DNA of 44,084 nucleotides from Candidatus Caldatribacterium californiense OP9-cSCG (lineage in GTDB: Bacteria > Atribacterota > Atribacteria > Atribacterales > Caldatribacteriaceae). The position numbers were made by a program, and so were the translations under genes. The stretch lies in NCBI GenBank assembly GCA_000353875.1, contig APKF01000019.1, positions 1-44,084 on the forward strand, in the 5' to 3' direction. Positions 35,180 to 44,084 of this stretch are shown here, one piece after another. The notes under the pieces were generated by a model. The model was not told the DNA's origin and searched no databases. It saw nothing but the letters and a program-made list of their open reading frames with translations. Position 1 is the first letter of the stretch. Each line of letters starts with the position of its first letter.

Positions 35180-35635
35180 TCATGGATTCCCCAATGCGTA
35201 CTCTTCTATTCTCAGAACAACCCGATACTCATCCTTTGCCGGAGGAGTCAAAGAAGTCCGTGGAGGAAAAACACCCAGAAACACAACACAGTACGACCCA
35301 AAAGGCAATATTTTGGGAAGTTTGGACTCAACAAGCTCAATTTCTGTTGCATTCTCCTGAACGTCGAACAAAGCAACAACCCTACCCTCCCAAAAGCACT
35401 CCACTCCCTGGGGGCAGCGCGAATCCTCAAGGACGTCTCGGAAGAAGAGGGAAAAATTCCCTCCTTCGAGTTCGACCCCTTTGCCCAAACATACACTGAC
35501 TGTCTCCCCTACCCGAACCCTCACCGAGAGGGTGCATCCCACAAAAAGAAGCAGGGAGAGAACCAAAAGTACTCCCCACAGGGTAACGTCCTTCCCCTGT
35601 GTACCGATCTCGGGAACAATCCTCGTGAAGGCCAT
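35180..35635 (-). CDS. Small predicted lipoprotein
   Basis: 151 residues: a lipoprotein-type signal LWGVLLVLSLLLFVGC with the candidate lipid-bearing Cys34, then a beta-rich domain of about 115 residues with the motif DSRCPQGVECFWEGRVVALF, a pattern I recognise from small uncharacterised lipoproteins with D-x-R-C-P-x-G-V-x-C-x-W. The ATG at 35635 has AGGGGGGA 8 nt upstream and a TATAAT just before it; the open frame runs 48 codons further, but that would bury the promoter. Single gene, between the small RNA and rpsT. Function unknown; the conserved Cys pair may bind metal or form a disulfide. Confidence 0.7.
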   Translation of the reverse strand: MAFTRIVPEIGTQGKDVTLWGVLLVLSLLLFVGCTLSVRVRVGETVSVCLGKGVELEGGNFSLFFRDVLEDSRCPQGVECFWEGRVVALFDVQENATEIELVESKLPKILPFGSYCVVFLGVFPPRTSLTPPAKDEYRVVLRIEEYALGNP

Positions 35636-35663
35636 CAGACTTCCCCCCTGTGGTCTCACCGTT

Positions 35664-35669
35664 ATTATA
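35664..35669 (-). promoter_or_regulatory. -10 box of the lipoprotein gene
   Basis: TATAAT on the minus strand, about 30 nt before the ATG at 35635; no recognisable -35 box. It supports the short start of the lipoprotein gene. Confidence 0.4.
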
Positions 35670-35758
35670 ACCTCATCACAAGGAGGAATTTTTTCCGGAG
35701 AGACCACGCTGAAAACGAAAACCCCGGTCACCAATACGGTGTACACCAGCACCAAAGG

Positions 35759-35787
35759 TTGCAAACCCCAGCCTTCCATGCTACAAT
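35759..35787 (+). promoter_or_regulatory. Promoter of rpsT
   Basis: TTGCAA (35759-35764), 17 bp, TACAAT (35782-35787) on the plus strand; leader of about 33 nt with GAGGGGTGG as SD. The -35 box TTGCAA is the same as in the 23S promoter. Confidence 0.85.
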
Positions 35788-35826
35788 TGGCATCGTCTTA
35801 TTCCCTGGATAACGAGGGGTGGAATC

Positions 35827-36105
35827 ATGCCAAATACAAAGTCTGCGTGGAAAAACCTGCGGAAAAGTGAAAAACGGAGACTCCGGAACAAAGCCATTAA
35901 ATCGGCAACGAAAACCTACATCAAGAAATTCCTGAAGCTCCTGGAAACAGGGAAGATTGACGAGGCACGGGCTTTCCTCAGCGAGGTGTACAAACGGGTT
36001 GATATGGCGGTGAGCAAAGGGGTCTTCCACAGGAACAAGGCGGCTCGCATCAAGTCACGGCTCACCCAGAAACTCAACCGGGCAATGGCTTCTCAGGCTG
36101 CGTGA
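35827..36105 (+). CDS. rpsT: 30S ribosomal protein S20
   Basis: Early-binding 30S protein. 92 residues, a three-helix bundle rich in Lys/Arg/Ala: MPNTKSAWKNLRKSEKRRLRN at the start, KTYIKKFLKLLE in the middle, GVFHRNKAARIKSRLTQKLN near the end, all typical. Monocistronic with its own promoter. Convergent with holA, the last 32 bp overlapping; rpsT facing holA is a common arrangement. Confidence 0.97.
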   Translation: MPNTKSAWKNLRKSEKRRLRNKAIKSATKTYIKKFLKLLETGKIDEARAFLSEVYKRVDMAVSKGVFHRNKAARIKSRLTQKLNRAMASQAA

Positions 36106-37027
36106 CCCCGGTCACAAGGAGGACGCAGAAAAGGCGCGGGTCAATACTTTGGGTTTTCAGGAGCCTGTCGGCCATCCTGAGTGTGGCAAAAATCTGCGGG
36201 ATATCGGTGGGACTAAAGGCGTCCTTCATCTTCTGGATTTTTTTCATTTCGAAAGGATTCACTTCCTTCCCCTGCCAGAGGTCCCTTTGGGTCTCTCCCT
36301 TTTCGAACACCTGAGCGAGAAGCCGGAATCGCCGCGCCAGGTGAGTCACAAGAAGGGGTAAGGGAAATCCCTGGCCAACCAGGCGGTATGCGTACTGCAG
36401 GGCCAGGGAAGTGTTCCTCTCCCCCAGGAAGTCAAGGAAACGAAAAAGCAGGACCTTCTCGTTCTTCTCAAAGAAGGCCTCAACGTCTTCTCTCTGGACT
36501 CTTCTGCCCTGAAATCCCTCGAGGAAACTCGCGATCTCCGTTTCCTGAAGTTCGTACTCCTCAAAAAGGCGAAGAAGGATCTCCTCAACCCCTTTCCCGA
36601 ACGAAAGACCAAGCCGGGCCGCTTCACCCTGGAGAAAACGCTGCAGGACCTCCCTGCTCTCTTCCACCACAATCCAGGGAATCCTTGACCACCCCGCCCC
36701 CTTGAGGTCACCACCCGGAAGGAAGAAAAAGTACACCTCAGGGTACCGGGACGCCTCACGGAAGACGTGGAGCGCCTCTCCCTCGTCAAGGCGGTCCAGA
36801 AAGCAAACCTCCCTCTCAGGGAAAAGCAAGGGAGAAGAGAACTCCTTTGCCCTTTCCTCCCACTCCTTAAGCTTTCGCACCCACAATACCCTGGAGGCCC
36901 CAAGTTTCCGAAGGATTTCGGGAACGTACCAGTTTTCAAAACGCGCCTGGTTCACCCGCCGCTCAAGGATGAAGAAACGACCCCCAAGATTTCCCGAAAG
37001 CCAGTCTTCAAATCGCTGCTTTCCCAA
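36074..37027 (-). CDS. holA: DNA polymerase III delta subunit
   Basis: Clamp-loader subunit that opens the sliding clamp. 317 residues from a TTG at 37027, preferred because GGGGGAGG lies about 10 nt upstream and the product starts KQRFEDWLSG, at the family N-terminus; the frame continues 17 codons further into comEC. Features: ENWYVPEILRKL, the ATPase-like region without a P-loop, LQYAYRLVGQGFPLPLLVTHLARRFRLL typical of the C-terminal collar, and ADRLLKTQSIDPRLFCVLLV near the end. It overlaps comEC by 20 bp; comEC-holA is a widespread pair. Confidence 0.9.
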   Translation of the reverse strand: MGKQRFEDWLSGNLGGRFFILERRVNQARFENWYVPEILRKLGASRVLWVRKLKEWEERAKEFSSPLLFPEREVCFLDRLDEGEALHVFREASRYPEVYFFFLPGGDLKGAGWSRIPWIVVEESREVLQRFLQGEAARLGLSFGKGVEEILLRLFEEYELQETEIASFLEGFQGRRVQREDVEAFFEKNEKVLLFRFLDFLGERNTSLALQYAYRLVGQGFPLPLLVTHLARRFRLLAQVFEKGETQRDLWQGKEVNPFEMKKIQKMKDAFSPTDIPQIFATLRMADRLLKTQSIDPRLFCVLLVTGVTQPEKPLPG

Positions 37028-39305
37028 ATCTCCGTATCCTCCCCCGGCGAAAAAGCGGGTAGAACTCCACTGCCCCATCCCGCTCTGTGATGAAGTACGG
37101 TATCCTCAGTTTCTCAAGAAGCGCCACCGTGCGGGGGTCAGGGTGCCCATAGGGATTCTCTCCCACAGAAATGATTGCCCACAAGCAACCCGAAGCCCGA
37201 ATGAGTGCTTCCAGAGAGGTATTGTAACTCCCGTGATGGGGAAGCACCAGAACCTCTGCCCTGAGAAGAGAGGAATCACGGGGAGCAATTTCCTCGAAAA
37301 CTCCTTCTGCATCCCCACACACGAGCACCCGACCGTAGGGAGTGTGCAGGCGGTACACCACCGCCTTCTCTCCTCTGTCAGAGACCGGAAAAACCTCAAG
37401 GAGAATGTGGGGTGAAAGCCGCAGGCGGGTCAGGGAAGAAAAATCCGCAGGCGAAAAACAAGGAGCCTCTGGGAACACCTTTTGCAGTGCCGTCACGCCT
37501 CCTGCGTGGTCCCTGTGCCCATGAGTGAGAAAAACGCCCCGGATTTCGGTAATTCCCCGAAAGCGCAGAAAAGGAAGCAGGATGCTCTCCCCCACATTGC
37601 CATACCCCCGGATGACTCCCCCGGTGTCGATGAATACCCCGGTATTCCCTTCAAACAATCCACAGGCAAGACCCTGACCGACGTCGAACACCAGGAAACT
37701 CATCTTCGGAAACCACAGGGAACCGAGAACCAGGCCTCCGAGAACAGGACAGAGGGAAAAGAAGCGCAACACTCGCTTCCTGGTGAGAGCGGAAACCCCA
37801 AGGACAACGATGACCCCCCAGGCGACCATTCCCCAGAGGGCATCGCGCCCTCTGGAAAAATCGGCAACCCAGTGGGGCACAGAATTCCGGAGGAACATCG
37901 ATACCTCAAGAAGCATCTGCAAAAGACAACGGAGGCAGAACCCCAGCACCAGACGCCCGTACGCAAAGGTCCCCAGAACAGGCGTCCAGAGCCCAAGGAA
38001 GAGCACCCCCTCAACGAGGGGGAGCGCAACGAGGTTGCCCAAAAAGACAAGGGAACTCAAGGAGAACTGGTTCCCCACAAGGAAGGGGAAACTGGCAAAG
38101 GTGGCGGAAGCGGTGGCAAGCAGAACTCCAAGAACGTACCGAGAGAGAAGCTCTCGCCACTTCCTGTGTTCCTTCCGGCGAGGGAGAAAAGCGGCAAACA
38201 CGGCAATGCCCACTGTGGAGGCAAAGGAGAGCTGTGCGCCCGGAAGAAAGAGCATTTCCGGCTGCAGCAAAAACATCACCAGAAAAGCGCTGCAAAGCAC
38301 CCCCATCGTGGTCACCGTACGTCCAAGCCTTCTGCCCAAAAGTAAAAGACTCGCCATTATCCAGGCCCTGAATGCCGAGGCCACGAAACCGCAGAAAGCA
38401 AGGTACAGGAAGGTGAAGGGAAGCACTCCAAAGAGCACCATTCGCCGGGGGAGGAGGCGCTGGAACACGGAGAAAAGCATCGTCCCAAGAAGCGCCATGT
38501 GGAAACCCGAAACACAGAAGAGGTGGTACACGCCGATTTCTTGAAGGAGGGGGAACGTCTGCAGGAACTCTTCGCCTCGAACACCGAAAAGGAGGGCGTT
38601 GAAAAGGGGAGAGGTTTCAAGGAGGAGATGCTGCCAGCGATCGAGAAAAATTCCTCTTTTTTCATGCACCCAGCGGAGAAAGGCAAACCACAGGCTCCGG
38701 GAAGGAGAGGGTGAAATCTCCCGTACCTCAAGGTACCCGACAATTCGCCTTTTCCGGAAGTGTTCCCGTAGGTCTCGCCCTCCAGGATTCGCGCAGGAGG
38801 GAAACCTGCGGAAGAGTCCGGTAACCTCCACCTTCCGGCAAAGAAGCGGTCGGAGAATGTCCTCCTTCCCCCGGAGAAGAACCCCCGGCGAATACACCGG
38901 GAACCCCTGAAGACGGACGAGGGTAAACCTCCCATCCCTCTCGACGACATACCCCTCAAGGACAAGGTTCTGACCTTCCCTATCCCAGAAGTACTCTCCA
39001 GGAAGGTCCAGAACCACGGAGGAGAAAAGCATCCCGAAGACCCCAAAGCCCGCGAGGGTAAAGATCACAAAGGCACGGGAAGGCAGAGAGAGCACCTGAA
39101 CGGCGAAAAGCCCTCCAAGGAGAACAAAAAGGGGCAGAAAAGGAAGCCGAAGGAACGTTCCCACGACAAATCCCAGGGTAACACTGAGGGCAACCCAGAA
39201 GATGGGGTACTGGACAAAGGAGAGAGGGGATATGCGCCGTCCTCCCCTCTCTCCAAAAGCCTCAAGAGACAAGGTGTCCGAAACGTTTCGTAAAGGATTC
39301 CACAT
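37008..39305 (-). CDS. comEC: DNA uptake channel ComEC/Rec2
   Basis: Membrane protein that draws single-stranded DNA through the inner membrane during natural transformation. 765 residues: DUF4131-like N-terminus with hydrophobic segments (30-110), the Competence domain with VYHLFCVSGFHMALLG (about 265) and further helices, then a C-terminal metallo-beta-lactamase domain with FLTHGHRDHAGG (about 605), CGDAEG and LPHHGSYN. The start is uncertain: the ATG at 39305 overlaps pfp by 44 bp and lacks SD, while a good AGGGGAGG near 39240 precedes an ATA codon. Competence pili would be its partner, and minor pilins do occur at 28-30 kb. Confidence 0.9.
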   Translation of the reverse strand: MWNPLRNVSDTLSLEAFGERGGRRISPLSFVQYPIFWVALSVTLGFVVGTFLRLPFLPLFVLLGGLFAVQVLSLPSRAFVIFTLAGFGVFGMLFSSVVLDLPGEYFWDREGQNLVLEGYVVERDGRFTLVRLQGFPVYSPGVLLRGKEDILRPLLCRKVEVTGLFRRFPSCANPGGRDLREHFRKRRIVGYLEVREISPSPSRSLWFAFLRWVHEKRGIFLDRWQHLLLETSPLFNALLFGVRGEEFLQTFPLLQEIGVYHLFCVSGFHMALLGTMLFSVFQRLLPRRMVLFGVLPFTFLYLAFCGFVASAFRAWIMASLLLLGRRLGRTVTTMGVLCSAFLVMFLLQPEMLFLPGAQLSFASTVGIAVFAAFLPRRKEHRKWRELLSRYVLGVLLATASATFASFPFLVGNQFSLSSLVFLGNLVALPLVEGVLFLGLWTPVLGTFAYGRLVLGFCLRCLLQMLLEVSMFLRNSVPHWVADFSRGRDALWGMVAWGVIVVLGVSALTRKRVLRFFSLCPVLGGLVLGSLWFPKMSFLVFDVGQGLACGLFEGNTGVFIDTGGVIRGYGNVGESILLPFLRFRGITEIRGVFLTHGHRDHAGGVTALQKVFPEAPCFSPADFSSLTRLRLSPHILLEVFPVSDRGEKAVVYRLHTPYGRVLVCGDAEGVFEEIAPRDSSLLRAEVLVLPHHGSYNTSLEALIRASGCLWAIISVGENPYGHPDPRTVALLEKLRIPYFITERDGAVEFYPLFRRGRIRRFGKAAI

Positions 39306-40557
39306 CCATGTTCGCAGCCTTCGCCATGGAAGCCACGAACTCGGGATTTTCTAAGTCTGCTTTTTCGAGGCGAATCATGTACGAGCGGGCCACCTGGTAG
39401 GCGTAGGAGGTGATGTCCACCGTGCGAACACGGGTCCGTCCCGTGACAGGATCCATAATCTCGTCGAAGGGGATGGGATTGAGTTTTCCGTTCAGGATGC
39501 TGATCATGGCACCTTTTCGCTTCATCTCCTCGCTGTAGCTTCCGCTTAAGAGGTACTCCACCGCGCCATACCCCAGGTCCCGGGTGTACTCAATGTCGAA
39601 GGGAATTGGCGGAGCGCAGCGGAGTTCATACCCCACGTCCTTGGTGACGATGGTGATTTTCTTCCCCCGCTCTTCAAACCTCCGGGTGATTTCGTTTTTC
39701 AAAAGCTCTCCGAGGGGGACCTCGGCAAGACGCACATGGCCATGGGGGTCGCGGGGGATAGACTTTCCGAGGATTCTCTCAATCTCCTCCACGTCCCCAA
39801 ACTTCAGCGCCACACCCTCTGCCACGATGGCGATACCATCGTCCCGGCCAAGGGCCTTCCGCTTGATCATTGCGGCTTCGATAATATCGCAGACGTCCTC
39901 CACTCTGACCTTTCGATCGCCAAACTCTTCGGGGATAATCGTGAGGGTGGCTCCTGCAGCCTTCCCCGTTCCCAGAGCAAGGTGGCCCGCAGAACGACCC
40001 ATGATGACCACGAAGTACCAGCGGTTCGTCGTTCGGGCATCCTCCATGAGGTTCTTCACAATGCCGGTGGCCACCTCCCGGGCAGTCTGGAAACCGAAGG
40101 TGGGCATGTCGCCGGGAAGGGGCAGGTCATTGTCAATGGTTTTGGGGACATGGGCGACAAAGAGCCTCCCTTCCATGGCCCTGGCAACAATGCTTGCGCT
40201 GAAAGCCGTATCGTCCCCACCGATGGTGACAAGATACCCCACGTTGAGGGACTCCATGACCTTCCGGACATTCGCCACCTTGGCCTCGTCAACGGCTCCT
40301 CCCTTGATGAGGCTATCCCGGGCAGTACGGAGAATAGATCCACCTTCAAGATGAATCCGAGAAACGCGGGAAATGTCAAGAGGAACGGTGTGCACCGCGG
40401 GGTCAAAGGAAGAACTCGAAATCCACTTGAAGCCGTCGTAGACCCCGACCACCTCAAGGCCCCTCTTCCGGGCAGCGATGGTCACTGAACCAATGACACC
40501 GTTGATACCAGGTGCAGGACCTCCGCCAACGAGAATCGCCAATCGTTTCGTGCTCAT
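39262..40557 (-). CDS. pfp: PPi-dependent 6-phosphofructokinase
   Basis: Phosphorylates fructose 6-phosphate with pyrophosphate, reversibly. 431 residues. GGGPAPGINGVIGS at the N-terminus; GGDDTAFSA (about 113-121), where Asp replaces the Gly of ATP enzymes, indicates PPi; PKTIDNDLPLPG is the substrate motif; MGRSAGHLALG and AEG-type sequence follow. The ATG at 40557 has GGGAGG about 8 nt upstream; eight codons before it, another ATG is too close to that SD. Overlaps comEC. PPi use saves ATP in a fermenter. Confidence 0.92.
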   Translation of the reverse strand: MSTKRLAILVGGGPAPGINGVIGSVTIAARKRGLEVVGVYDGFKWISSSSFDPAVHTVPLDISRVSRIHLEGGSILRTARDSLIKGGAVDEAKVANVRKVMESLNVGYLVTIGGDDTAFSASIVARAMEGRLFVAHVPKTIDNDLPLPGDMPTFGFQTAREVATGIVKNLMEDARTTNRWYFVVIMGRSAGHLALGTGKAAGATLTIIPEEFGDRKVRVEDVCDIIEAAMIKRKALGRDDGIAIVAEGVALKFGDVEEIERILGKSIPRDPHGHVRLAEVPLGELLKNEITRRFEERGKKITIVTKDVGYELRCAPPIPFDIEYTRDLGYGAVEYLLSGSYSEEMKRKGAMISILNGKLNPIPFDEIMDPVTGRTRVRTVDITSYAYQVARSYMIRLEKADLENPEFVASMAKAANMDVESFTKRFGHLVS

Positions 40558-40583
40558 ACACCACATCCTCCCTTTCGGCAAGA

Positions 40584-40612
40584 AAATTACCAGAAAAGCC
40601 CGGTGAGGTCAA
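40584..40612 (-). promoter_or_regulatory. Promoter of pfp, overlapping the tkt terminator
   Basis: TTGACC (40607-40612), 17 bp, TAATTT (40584-40589) on the minus strand. The -35 box lies inside the loop and stem of the tkt terminator hairpin. Confidence 0.55.
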
Positions 40613-40630
40613 CGGAAAAACCTCACCGGG
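40593..40630 (-). terminator. Terminator after tkt
   Basis: 11-bp perfect stem CCCGGTGAGGT / ACCTCACCGGG with a 10-nt loop, followed on the minus strand by CTTTTCT. It includes the tkt stop codon in its upstream arm. Confidence 0.75.
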
Positions 40631-42674
40631 AAAGCATAGCCTTAGCCTTTGCGAGGAGATTCTCTACACTAATACCAAGCTTTTCAAGCACGGTTTTCCC
40701 CGGTGCTGAGGCTCCAAAGCGGTCAATGCCGATGACTTCTCCTTCCGTCCCGACGTACTTGTACCACCCCAGGGTTGCTCCAGCCTCAATGGCAATCCGT
40801 TTCTTCACGCCGGGAGGGAGGACCTCCTCCTGGTAGCTCTTCGGCTGCTCCTCGAAAAGCTCAAAAGAAGGCATGCTTACAACCCTCAACCGTACACCCT
40901 CCTGAGCGAGTTTCTCATAAGCCTCAAGGGCCACGTGGACTTCAGAGCCCGAAGCGATGAGGATGAGCTCCGGGTCGCCCTGGGAGTTATCGGCAAGGAC
41001 ATACGCTCCTTTCCTCAGGCCCTCGGCTTTCCCGAACTTGCTCTGGTCGATGATCGGGACGTTCTGCCGCGTGAGGATGAGCGCCACCGGCCCTCCCTGC
41101 CGTTCAATGGCCACCTTCCAGGCCTCCCGGGTTTCATTGGCGTCAGCAGGGCGGATGCAAACCATGTTCGGCATAACCCGGAAACTCATGAGGTGCTCCA
41201 CTGGCTGGTGTGTGGGGCCATCCTCTCCCACGCCCACAGAGTCGTGAGTCCACACGTAAATGACCTTGCAATGGGAGAGGGCCGCAATGCGCACCGCAGG
41301 ACGCATATAGTCGGAGAACACGAAAAAGGTTGCCCCGAAGGGAATGAGCCCTCCGTGGATGGCCATACCATTCAGGATGGCCCCCATGGCGTGTTCCCGC
41401 ACACCAAAGGCAATGTTCCGACCCTCGTACCCGATGGGTCCATCGACAAGTCCCTGAGTCCCGGAGGGTACGGATGCAGGTGCCTGAAAGCTCCCCTTGC
41501 CTTTCAAAACGGTACTGGTGGAGGGGTCAAGATCCGCAGAACCCCCAATGAGACCGGGAATCCGATCGGCCAGGACGTTCAGGATCTTCCCACCCACCGA
41601 GCGGGTAGCCACTGGCCCAGCACTCGGTTCAAACACCGGCAAATCCTTATCCCAGTCTGGTGGGAGTTTCCCCTCCATCATCATCCTGAGGGTCTCTGCT
41701 TCTTTCGGATACTCCCGGGAATAGGCCTCAAAGAGCCTCTGCCATTCCCGCTCCTTCTCCTCTCCCTCGCGGACGACCTCCCGCATGTGAGCGAGAACCT
41801 CTTCGGGGACGTAGAACTCAGGCTCAAGGGGCCAGCCAAAGAACTTCTTGGTTGCCACAGCCTCTTCCGGCTTCAGGGGAGCACCGTGGACCTCAAAGGT
41901 GTCCTGTTTCGGGCTTCCATATCCGATGTGCGTCGTCACCATGATGAGGGAAGGGTGTTCGGTGTCTCTCCTGGCCTCTTCAATAGCCCGGCTTAAAGCG
42001 GCAAGGTCGTTCCCGTCCTCAACCTCAAGGACCTGCCACCCCAGAGCAAGAAAACGAGCCTTCACATCCTCAGTGAAGCAGATACGCGTCTCCCCCGAGA
42101 GGCTGATGTGGTTGTTATCGTAGAGGTAGATGAGTTTCCCAAGCTTCAGATGCCCTGCTAAAGACGCAGCTTCATAGGCCACACCCTCCATGAGATCGCC
42201 ATCGCTCACCAGCGCATAGGTGTAGTGGTCGATGACGGGAAAGCCAGGACGGTTGAAGCGTGCAGCAAGATGCGCCTCAGCAATGGCCACACCGACTCCG
42301 GTGGCAAACCCCTGCCCCAGAGGCCCGGTGGTGGTCTCTATGCCACACTCCACGCACCGTTCTGGATGCCCAGGCGTGTGGCTTCCCCACTGGCGGAAAT
42401 TCCTGAGCTCTTCAAGGCTCATCTTTTCGTACCCGCAGAGGTACAGAAGGGCATAGAGCATGGCCGACCCGTGGCCAGCAGAGAGAATAAAACGGTCCCG
42501 GTTGAACCACCGGGGGTTTTTCGGGCTGTGCTTGAGGAACCTTCGGAAGAGGACATACCCAATGGGTGCGGCCCCAAGCGGAAGACCTGGATGCCCGGAC
42601 TTTGCTCTCTGGATGGCATCCAGAGCCAGCATGCGAATGGTGTTGACTGCAAGTTGTTCCAGCGATGCTCCCAT
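40623..42674 (-). CDS. tkt: Transketolase
   Basis: TPP-dependent enzyme exchanging two-carbon units between pentose and glycolytic sugar phosphates. 683 residues, full length. [20 protein letters not shown] near the start, TPP motif [19 protein letters not shown] through YDNN, then [26 protein letters not shown], and [20 protein letters not shown] in the Pyr domain. The ATG at 42674 has AGGGGTG 8 nt upstream; 16 further codons upstream have no SD. It is preceded by a palindrome overlapping its -10 box. With the FGGY kinases and PPi-PFK it completes a pentose route. Confidence 0.97.
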   Translation of the reverse strand: MGASLEQLAVNTIRMLALDAIQRAKSGHPGLPLGAAPIGYVLFRRFLKHSPKNPRWFNRDRFILSAGHGSAMLYALLYLCGYEKMSLEELRNFRQWGSHTPGHPERCVECGIETTTGPLGQGFATGVGVAIAEAHLAARFNRPGFPVIDHYTYALVSDGDLMEGVAYEAASLAGHLKLGKLIYLYDNNHISLSGETRICFTEDVKARFLALGWQVLEVEDGNDLAALSRAIEEARRDTEHPSLIMVTTHIGYGSPKQDTFEVHGAPLKPEEAVATKKFFGWPLEPEFYVPEEVLAHMREVVREGEEKEREWQRLFEAYSREYPKEAETLRMMMEGKLPPDWDKDLPVFEPSAGPVATRSVGGKILNVLADRIPGLIGGSADLDPSTSTVLKGKGSFQAPASVPSGTQGLVDGPIGYEGRNIAFGVREHAMGAILNGMAIHGGLIPFGATFFVFSDYMRPAVRIAALSHCKVIYVWTHDSVGVGEDGPTHQPVEHLMSFRVMPNMVCIRPADANETREAWKVAIERQGGPVALILTRQNVPIIDQSKFGKAEGLRKGAYVLADNSQGDPELILIASGSEVHVALEAYEKLAQEGVRLRVVSMPSFELFEEQPKSYQEEVLPPGVKKRIAIEAGATLGWYKYVGTEGEVIGIDRFGASAPGKTVLEKLGISVENLLAKAKAMLSR

Positions 42675-42703
42675 CTCTTCTTCACCCCTTTTCCAGTTAT
42701 ATC

Positions 42704-42718
42704 CCTCTATTATAGAGG
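42704..42718 (-). promoter_or_regulatory. Palindrome at the tkt promoter
   Basis: CCTCTAT-T-ATAGAGG, a perfect inverted repeat with 7-bp arms, contains TATAAT (42709-42714) on the minus strand. The -35 region is poor (CTTCTT at 42732-42737). This looks like an operator for a dimeric regulator covering the -10 box; the regulator is not in the window. Confidence 0.45.
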
Positions 42719-42723
42719 ACAAA

Positions 42724-44019
42724 TCACTGGGAAGAAGCGACCCTCTCCGCCTCTTCTTTCGCTATCCGGCACCAGGCAATAACGTTCTCCGGATTGCCGC
42801 CGATTGTGTGGTTGTCCTTCATGATGACCTCCACACAGCAATCTTTGGTGATTTCCAGGGCTTCACGGAGTTTCTTCCGGATGTACTCTTCATCAATGTG
42901 CGGAACTGCAAGGTCGGAGGGACTCGGTTTCATGGAGTAGATGTACTCTCTCCCCAGGTACTCCGCCATCTTCCTGAGGTCTGCCCAGGGGGAAACGGAA
43001 ACCCGCCGAAGGCGGGGAAACCGCTTCACCACGTGCCAGCGGGAGTGCAACGGTTCACAGCACCCGTAGCAGTTGAGGCCAAAGCGCTCAAGGATAGCGT
43101 ACTGGTAGGGAAAGACGAACTCTTCGAACATCTCGGGAGAAACATAGCAGGTCTCCTGGCTCTCGGCAAACCCCCACATGTCAATGGTGCGCACGTGCGT
43201 ACCATCGAAGTCTCTCTGGGGGAGCTCCGTGGTATACCCAAAGCCCCCTGAGCCCACGTACGTTCCGTCGTTATTCAGGGAGAGGAGGTTGTGTTGCTCC
43301 AGGAAATCGAGTTTTCTCAGGTGCCCATCCCGGAGGAAGGCCATGAGCTCGTGGAGTTCCCGGGGATGGTCGTACATGTCCATCATGACCTGTTCCAACC
43401 CCCGCAGGTTCACCAGGGTCCAGGTCATACCCAGCGTCCACCACCAGGTGGTTTTCCTCCGGACGATGAGGATGTCCCCGAAAACCTCCTGGGCAAGGCT
43501 GAGGAGTTCCTCGCTTGCCTCCTCATCGATGCGGATTTCGGGAAAGCGGAGTTTCTCCATGTCCCGGTAGTCCTTAAGCGGTGGATCCCACCGGTACGAC
43601 CCCCAGGCTTCCACCTTCACGATTCTTTCTTCAAGACCCCAGCCGGTTTCCTCGTACATATAGGGAACGTCAAAGTAAGGCTCGATCACCTTGTCGTCCC
43701 CCATGGACTCTCCCCAGAAGATTTCCTTCCGGAGCCACATCTCCCAGTGGCGGGCAAGCCTCCCCTCACATTGCAGGCTCTGGGGTGGGATGATTTCGTT
43801 CCAGCCGTTTTCAGGATCGCAGAAGATTACCGGGCGGGTTCGCTCAAGGGCGTTGTGGCGGTACCAGAGTCTGCGTTTTTCCTCCTGCTCTGGGAGTTCC
43901 GAGAGCTCCCTGACCCTGCGGGCCAGAGTCCGGAGGATTTCCCGTTCCTTCGGGGTCACCCGAATCTCTTCGCCTCGGAATGATACCCGGTATAACGAAG
44001 CCACTGTCTGGTCAGTCAC
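42724..44019 (-). CDS. Uroporphyrinogen decarboxylase-fold protein
   Basis: 431-residue member of the UroD/MetE-like superfamily (cobalamin-linked methyltransferases and relatives), not a heme enzyme by context. Visible: [29 protein letters not shown], the strand [25 protein letters not shown] with the metal-binding CC pair, [27 protein letters not shown], and C-terminal [15 protein letters not shown]. The GTG at 44019 follows GGGGGTGG 7 nt upstream; a longer frame to 44061 would cover the -10 box. The likely zinc-bound thiolate and TIM barrel suit methyl transfer from an unknown donor. The first gene before tkt in this direction. Confidence 0.75.
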   Translation of the reverse strand: MTDQTVASLYRVSFRGEEIRVTPKEREILRTLARRVRELSELPEQEEKRRLWYRHNALERTRPVIFCDPENGWNEIIPPQSLQCEGRLARHWEMWLRKEIFWGESMGDDKVIEPYFDVPYMYEETGWGLEERIVKVEAWGSYRWDPPLKDYRDMEKLRFPEIRIDEEASEELLSLAQEVFGDILIVRRKTTWWWTLGMTWTLVNLRGLEQVMMDMYDHPRELHELMAFLRDGHLRKLDFLEQHNLLSLNNDGTYVGSGGFGYTTELPQRDFDGTHVRTIDMWGFAESQETCYVSPEMFEEFVFPYQYAILERFGLNCYGCCEPLHSRWHVVKRFPRLRRVSVSPWADLRKMAEYLGREYIYSMKPSPSDLAVPHIDEEYIRKKLREALEITKDCCVEVIMKDNHTIGGNPENVIAWCRIAKEEAERVASSQ

Positions 44020-44041
44020 GCAGCTGCCACCCCCTATCCCA

Positions 44042-44047
44042 ATTATA
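44042..44047 (-). promoter_or_regulatory. -10 box of the UroD-fold gene
   Basis: TATAAT on the minus strand, 22 nt before the GTG; the -35 site is weak (CTGCGT, 17 bp away) and close to the window end. Confidence 0.4.
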
Positions 44048-44084
44048 GCCGAGAAAAACACTGTACGCAGGACTTTCTTTCAGA

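Noticed and set aside
35636-35779. 48-codon extension of the lipoprotein gene with another hydrophobic segment
   Set aside because: No SD at its ATG, it crosses the TATAAT, and the internal ATG has SD plus a proper lipoprotein signal.

Overview
This 44 kb window is bacterial chromosome, densely packed and gene-rich. Almost every gene lies on the minus strand in long runs with 1-60 base overlaps. Neither a 16S rRNA nor any tRNA is present. Base composition is moderately GC-rich, start codons are often GTG or TTG, and Shine-Dalgarno (SD) sites are strong and purine-rich. The genes include a PPi-type phosphofructokinase, two FGGY sugar kinases, transketolase and a 23S-5S unit detached from 16S. 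Together with the charged, compact proteins this suggests a thermophilic anaerobic fermenter. A lineage such as Atribacterota (OP9) would fit, but that is a guess from gene content and the 23S rRNA would decide it.

Layout. 1-12.9 kb (minus): rplM-rpsI behind a near-consensus promoter, an intrinsic terminator, then orr-argF-cdaA-(mini cdaR-like gene)-EF-G paralogue-acpS-nnrE/D (frameshifted)-alr-tsaE-tsaB-rimI-tsaD-groEL (cut by the window edge). The t6A genes tsaE, tsaB and tsaD with rimI form one coupled block. 12.9-21.9 kb: a pentulose-type FGGY kinase, a divergent Mut7-C protein (plus), pgk, a CBS protein, a rhomboid protease, hemW, lepA and murJ. 21.96-25.3 kb (minus): a self-contained 23S-5S rRNA operon with its own promoter, leader hairpin, long 23S processing stem and terminator. 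25.3-27.3 kb (plus): an MFS transporter and a SAM hydrolase. 27.4-30.5 kb (minus): a visibly AT-richer module of three minor-pilin genes (one with a Gly-Asn repeat passenger) and a seven-bladed YVTN propeller. 30.6-33.6 kb: xylulokinase and a CorC/HlyC-family protein. 33.6-34.0 kb: a decayed FMN-binding (PPOX/NimA-like) gene. 34.0-36.1 kb: an alpha/beta hydrolase, a new structured non-coding RNA, a small lipoprotein and rpsT. 36.1-44.1 kb (minus): holA, comEC, PPi-phosphofructokinase, transketolase and a UroD-fold enzyme.

Carbon metabolism is a common thread: the two FGGY kinases feed the pentose phosphate pathway, transketolase interconverts its sugars, and PPi-PFK and Pgk carry the products through glycolysis. 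The most novel items are the roughly 140 nt RNA at 34.9-35.0 kb (promoter, 23-pair composite stem with tandem G-A pairs, U-tract), the mini CdaR-like membrane peptide overlapping cdaA, and the lone 23S-5S operon. Others are the two apparently leaderless genes, the Gly-Asn-repeat pilin island and the promoter that overlaps the tkt terminator.
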